A DNA stretch of 6,247 nucleotides, from assembly GCA_934518555.1 (NCBI GenBank), contig CAKSXW010000074.1, positions 1 to 6,247 of the forward strand, in the 5' to 3' direction. The notes below the pieces were generated by a model, which was not told where the DNA came from, did no database searches, and was given only the letters and a program-made list of their open reading frames with translations. The position numbers and the translations under genes were made by a program. Source of the stretch: an uncultured Faecalibacterium sp. Lineage in GTDB: Bacteria; Bacillota; Clostridia; Oscillospirales; Ruminococcaceae. This document shows positions 5,451 through 6,247 of the stretch, one piece after another. How positions within the stretch are numbered: position 1 is the first letter of the stretch; every line of letters begins with the position of its first letter.

Positions 5451-6247
5451 TTATGCCTTTTCAGAGGGCTTGCTCAGGTCTACGCTGCGGATGATCTTAC
5501 GCACCGGCAGCACGCTCTTGGCGTTCATGGACAGCTCGTCCACGCCCATCCGCAGGAAGGTCTCGGTAAGGGCGGTGTCGGCACCCAGCTCGCCGCAGAT
5601 GCCCACCCAGATGCCGTGACGGTGGCCGGCCTCGATGGTCATCTTGATGGCCCGGAGCACTGCCGGGTGATGGGGGTTGAAGAAAGGCTCCAGCTTTGCG
5701 TTCTGGCGGTCCAGGGCACAGGTGTACTGGGTCAGGTCGTTGGTGCCGATGGAGAAGAAGTCGCACTCGTCGGCCAGCTCGTCGGCAATGAGCACGGCGG
5801 CAGGGGTCTCGATCATGGTGCCCACCTCAATGTTCTGGCCCATCTTGACGCCCTCAGCAGCCAGCTCTGCACGGCACTCCTCCAGAACAGCCTTGGCGTC
5901 CTGAAGCTCCCGGAGGCTGGTGATCATGGGGAACATGATGCTCATGTTGCCGTAGGCCGAGGCCCGCAGCAGGGCCCGGAGCTGGGTCTTGAAGAAGTCC
6001 TTCCGGGTCAGGCAGATGCGGATGGCACGGTAGCCCAAAGCCGGGTTGTCCTCGTGGTCCAGCTTCATGTAGTCCACGGTCTTGTCGGCGCCGATGTCAC
6101 AGGTGCGCACGACCACCTTGCGGGGAGCCAGGCTCTCCACCACCTGCTTGTAAGCCTCGAACTGATACTCTTCGGTGGGGAAGTCCTTGCAGTTCAGGTA
6201 GACGAATTCGGTGCGGAACAGGCCCACGCCGCCGGCGTCGTTCTGCT
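5451..6247 (-). CDS. ptsI: PTS enzyme I (phosphoenolpyruvate-protein phosphotransferase), C-terminal half
   Basis: The gene runs off the right edge, so only about the last 265 residues of a protein usually 540-575 long are present; the frame is open to the edge (QNDAGG before VGLFRTEF). Enzyme I is cytosolic, takes phosphate from phosphoenolpyruvate and passes it to HPr, starting sugar uptake by the phosphotransferase system. The PEP-binding TIM-barrel domain is here. Counting from the GTG at 6227, visible motifs are GLFRTEF (2-8), VRTCDIGADKT (40-50, with the PEP-binding Arg), the metal ligands E140 (MIETPAA) and D164 (GTNDLTQYT), R174 (ALDRQN), and the active-site Cys C211 in GICGEL. The C-terminal VDELSMNAKSVLPVRKIIRS is typical. 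The GTG at 6227 is internal, not the start. The phosphorylated histidine domain and any upstream ptsH lie outside the window. A strong terminator follows. Confidence 0.96.
   Translation of the reverse strand, partial: QNDAGGVGLFRTEFVYLNCKDFPTEEYQFEAYKQVVESLAPRKVVVRTCDIGADKTVDYMKLDHEDNPALGYRAIRICLTRKDFFKTQLRALLRASAYGNMSIMFPMITSLRELQDAKAVLEECRAELAAEGVKMGQNIEVGTMIETPAAVLIADELADECDFFSIGTNDLTQYTCALDRQNAKLEPFFNPHHPAVLRAIKMTIEAGHRHGIWVGICGELGADTALTETFLRMGVDELSMNAKSVLPVRKIIRSVDLSKPSEKA

Noticed and set aside
6225..6227. GTG at 6227 as the start of ptsI.
   Set aside because: The frame stays open to the window edge with the family-typical NDAGGVGLFRTEF, and the phosphohistidine domain must lie upstream. 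This is an internal valine codon.

Overview
The window looks like chromosomal DNA from a GC-rich anaerobic Firmicute, most likely a gut clostridial lineage of the Faecalibacterium/Subdoligranulum/Gemmiger type. This is an inference from four things: strong AAGGAG/GGGAGG-type ribosome binding sites, sigma-A-like promoters, low-GC-Firmicute-style gene families despite roughly 60-65% GC in the genes sampled, and a PTS enzyme I beside an NrdG-like radical SAM gene. No rRNA, tRNA, CRISPR array, insertion sequence or phage gene is visible.

Layout, left to right. Positions 1-213 are a non-coding, probably divergent regulatory region. One promoter points left, to a gene outside the window. A second, near-consensus promoter points right and drives aroD (type I 3-dehydroquinate dehydratase, 214-969). 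Three inverted repeats sit on these promoters. After a 28-nt gap comes an AT-rich gene for a small NrdG-like radical SAM protein (998-1486), with codon use unlike every neighbour. A strong hairpin at 1523-1560 separates this rightward pair from a leftward operon and probably ends transcription from both sides.

The leftward operon (5336 down to 1586) is read as promoter, a cation diffusion facilitator transporter (4070-5257), a class I/II aminotransferase (2858-4045) and a eukaryote-type NADP isocitrate dehydrogenase (icd, 1586-2797). Gaps are 24 and 60 nt. The transporter has an Asn-Asp-Asp-Asp membrane metal site, which points to Mn2+, and what appears to be a duplicated cytoplasmic domain. 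Isocitrate dehydrogenase needs Mg2+ or Mn2+ and makes 2-oxoglutarate. The aminotransferase probably uses the 2-oxoglutarate/glutamate pair. The operon therefore plausibly joins divalent-metal control to nitrogen assimilation at 2-oxoglutarate.

At the right edge lies the C-terminal half of ptsI (PTS enzyme I, leftward, 5451 to beyond 6247), followed by a very strong terminator at 5377-5418.

No clearly new multi-gene system is visible. The items most worth a second look are the transporter with its duplicated domain and unusual operon partners, the foreign-looking radical SAM gene, and the repeat-decorated aroD promoter.
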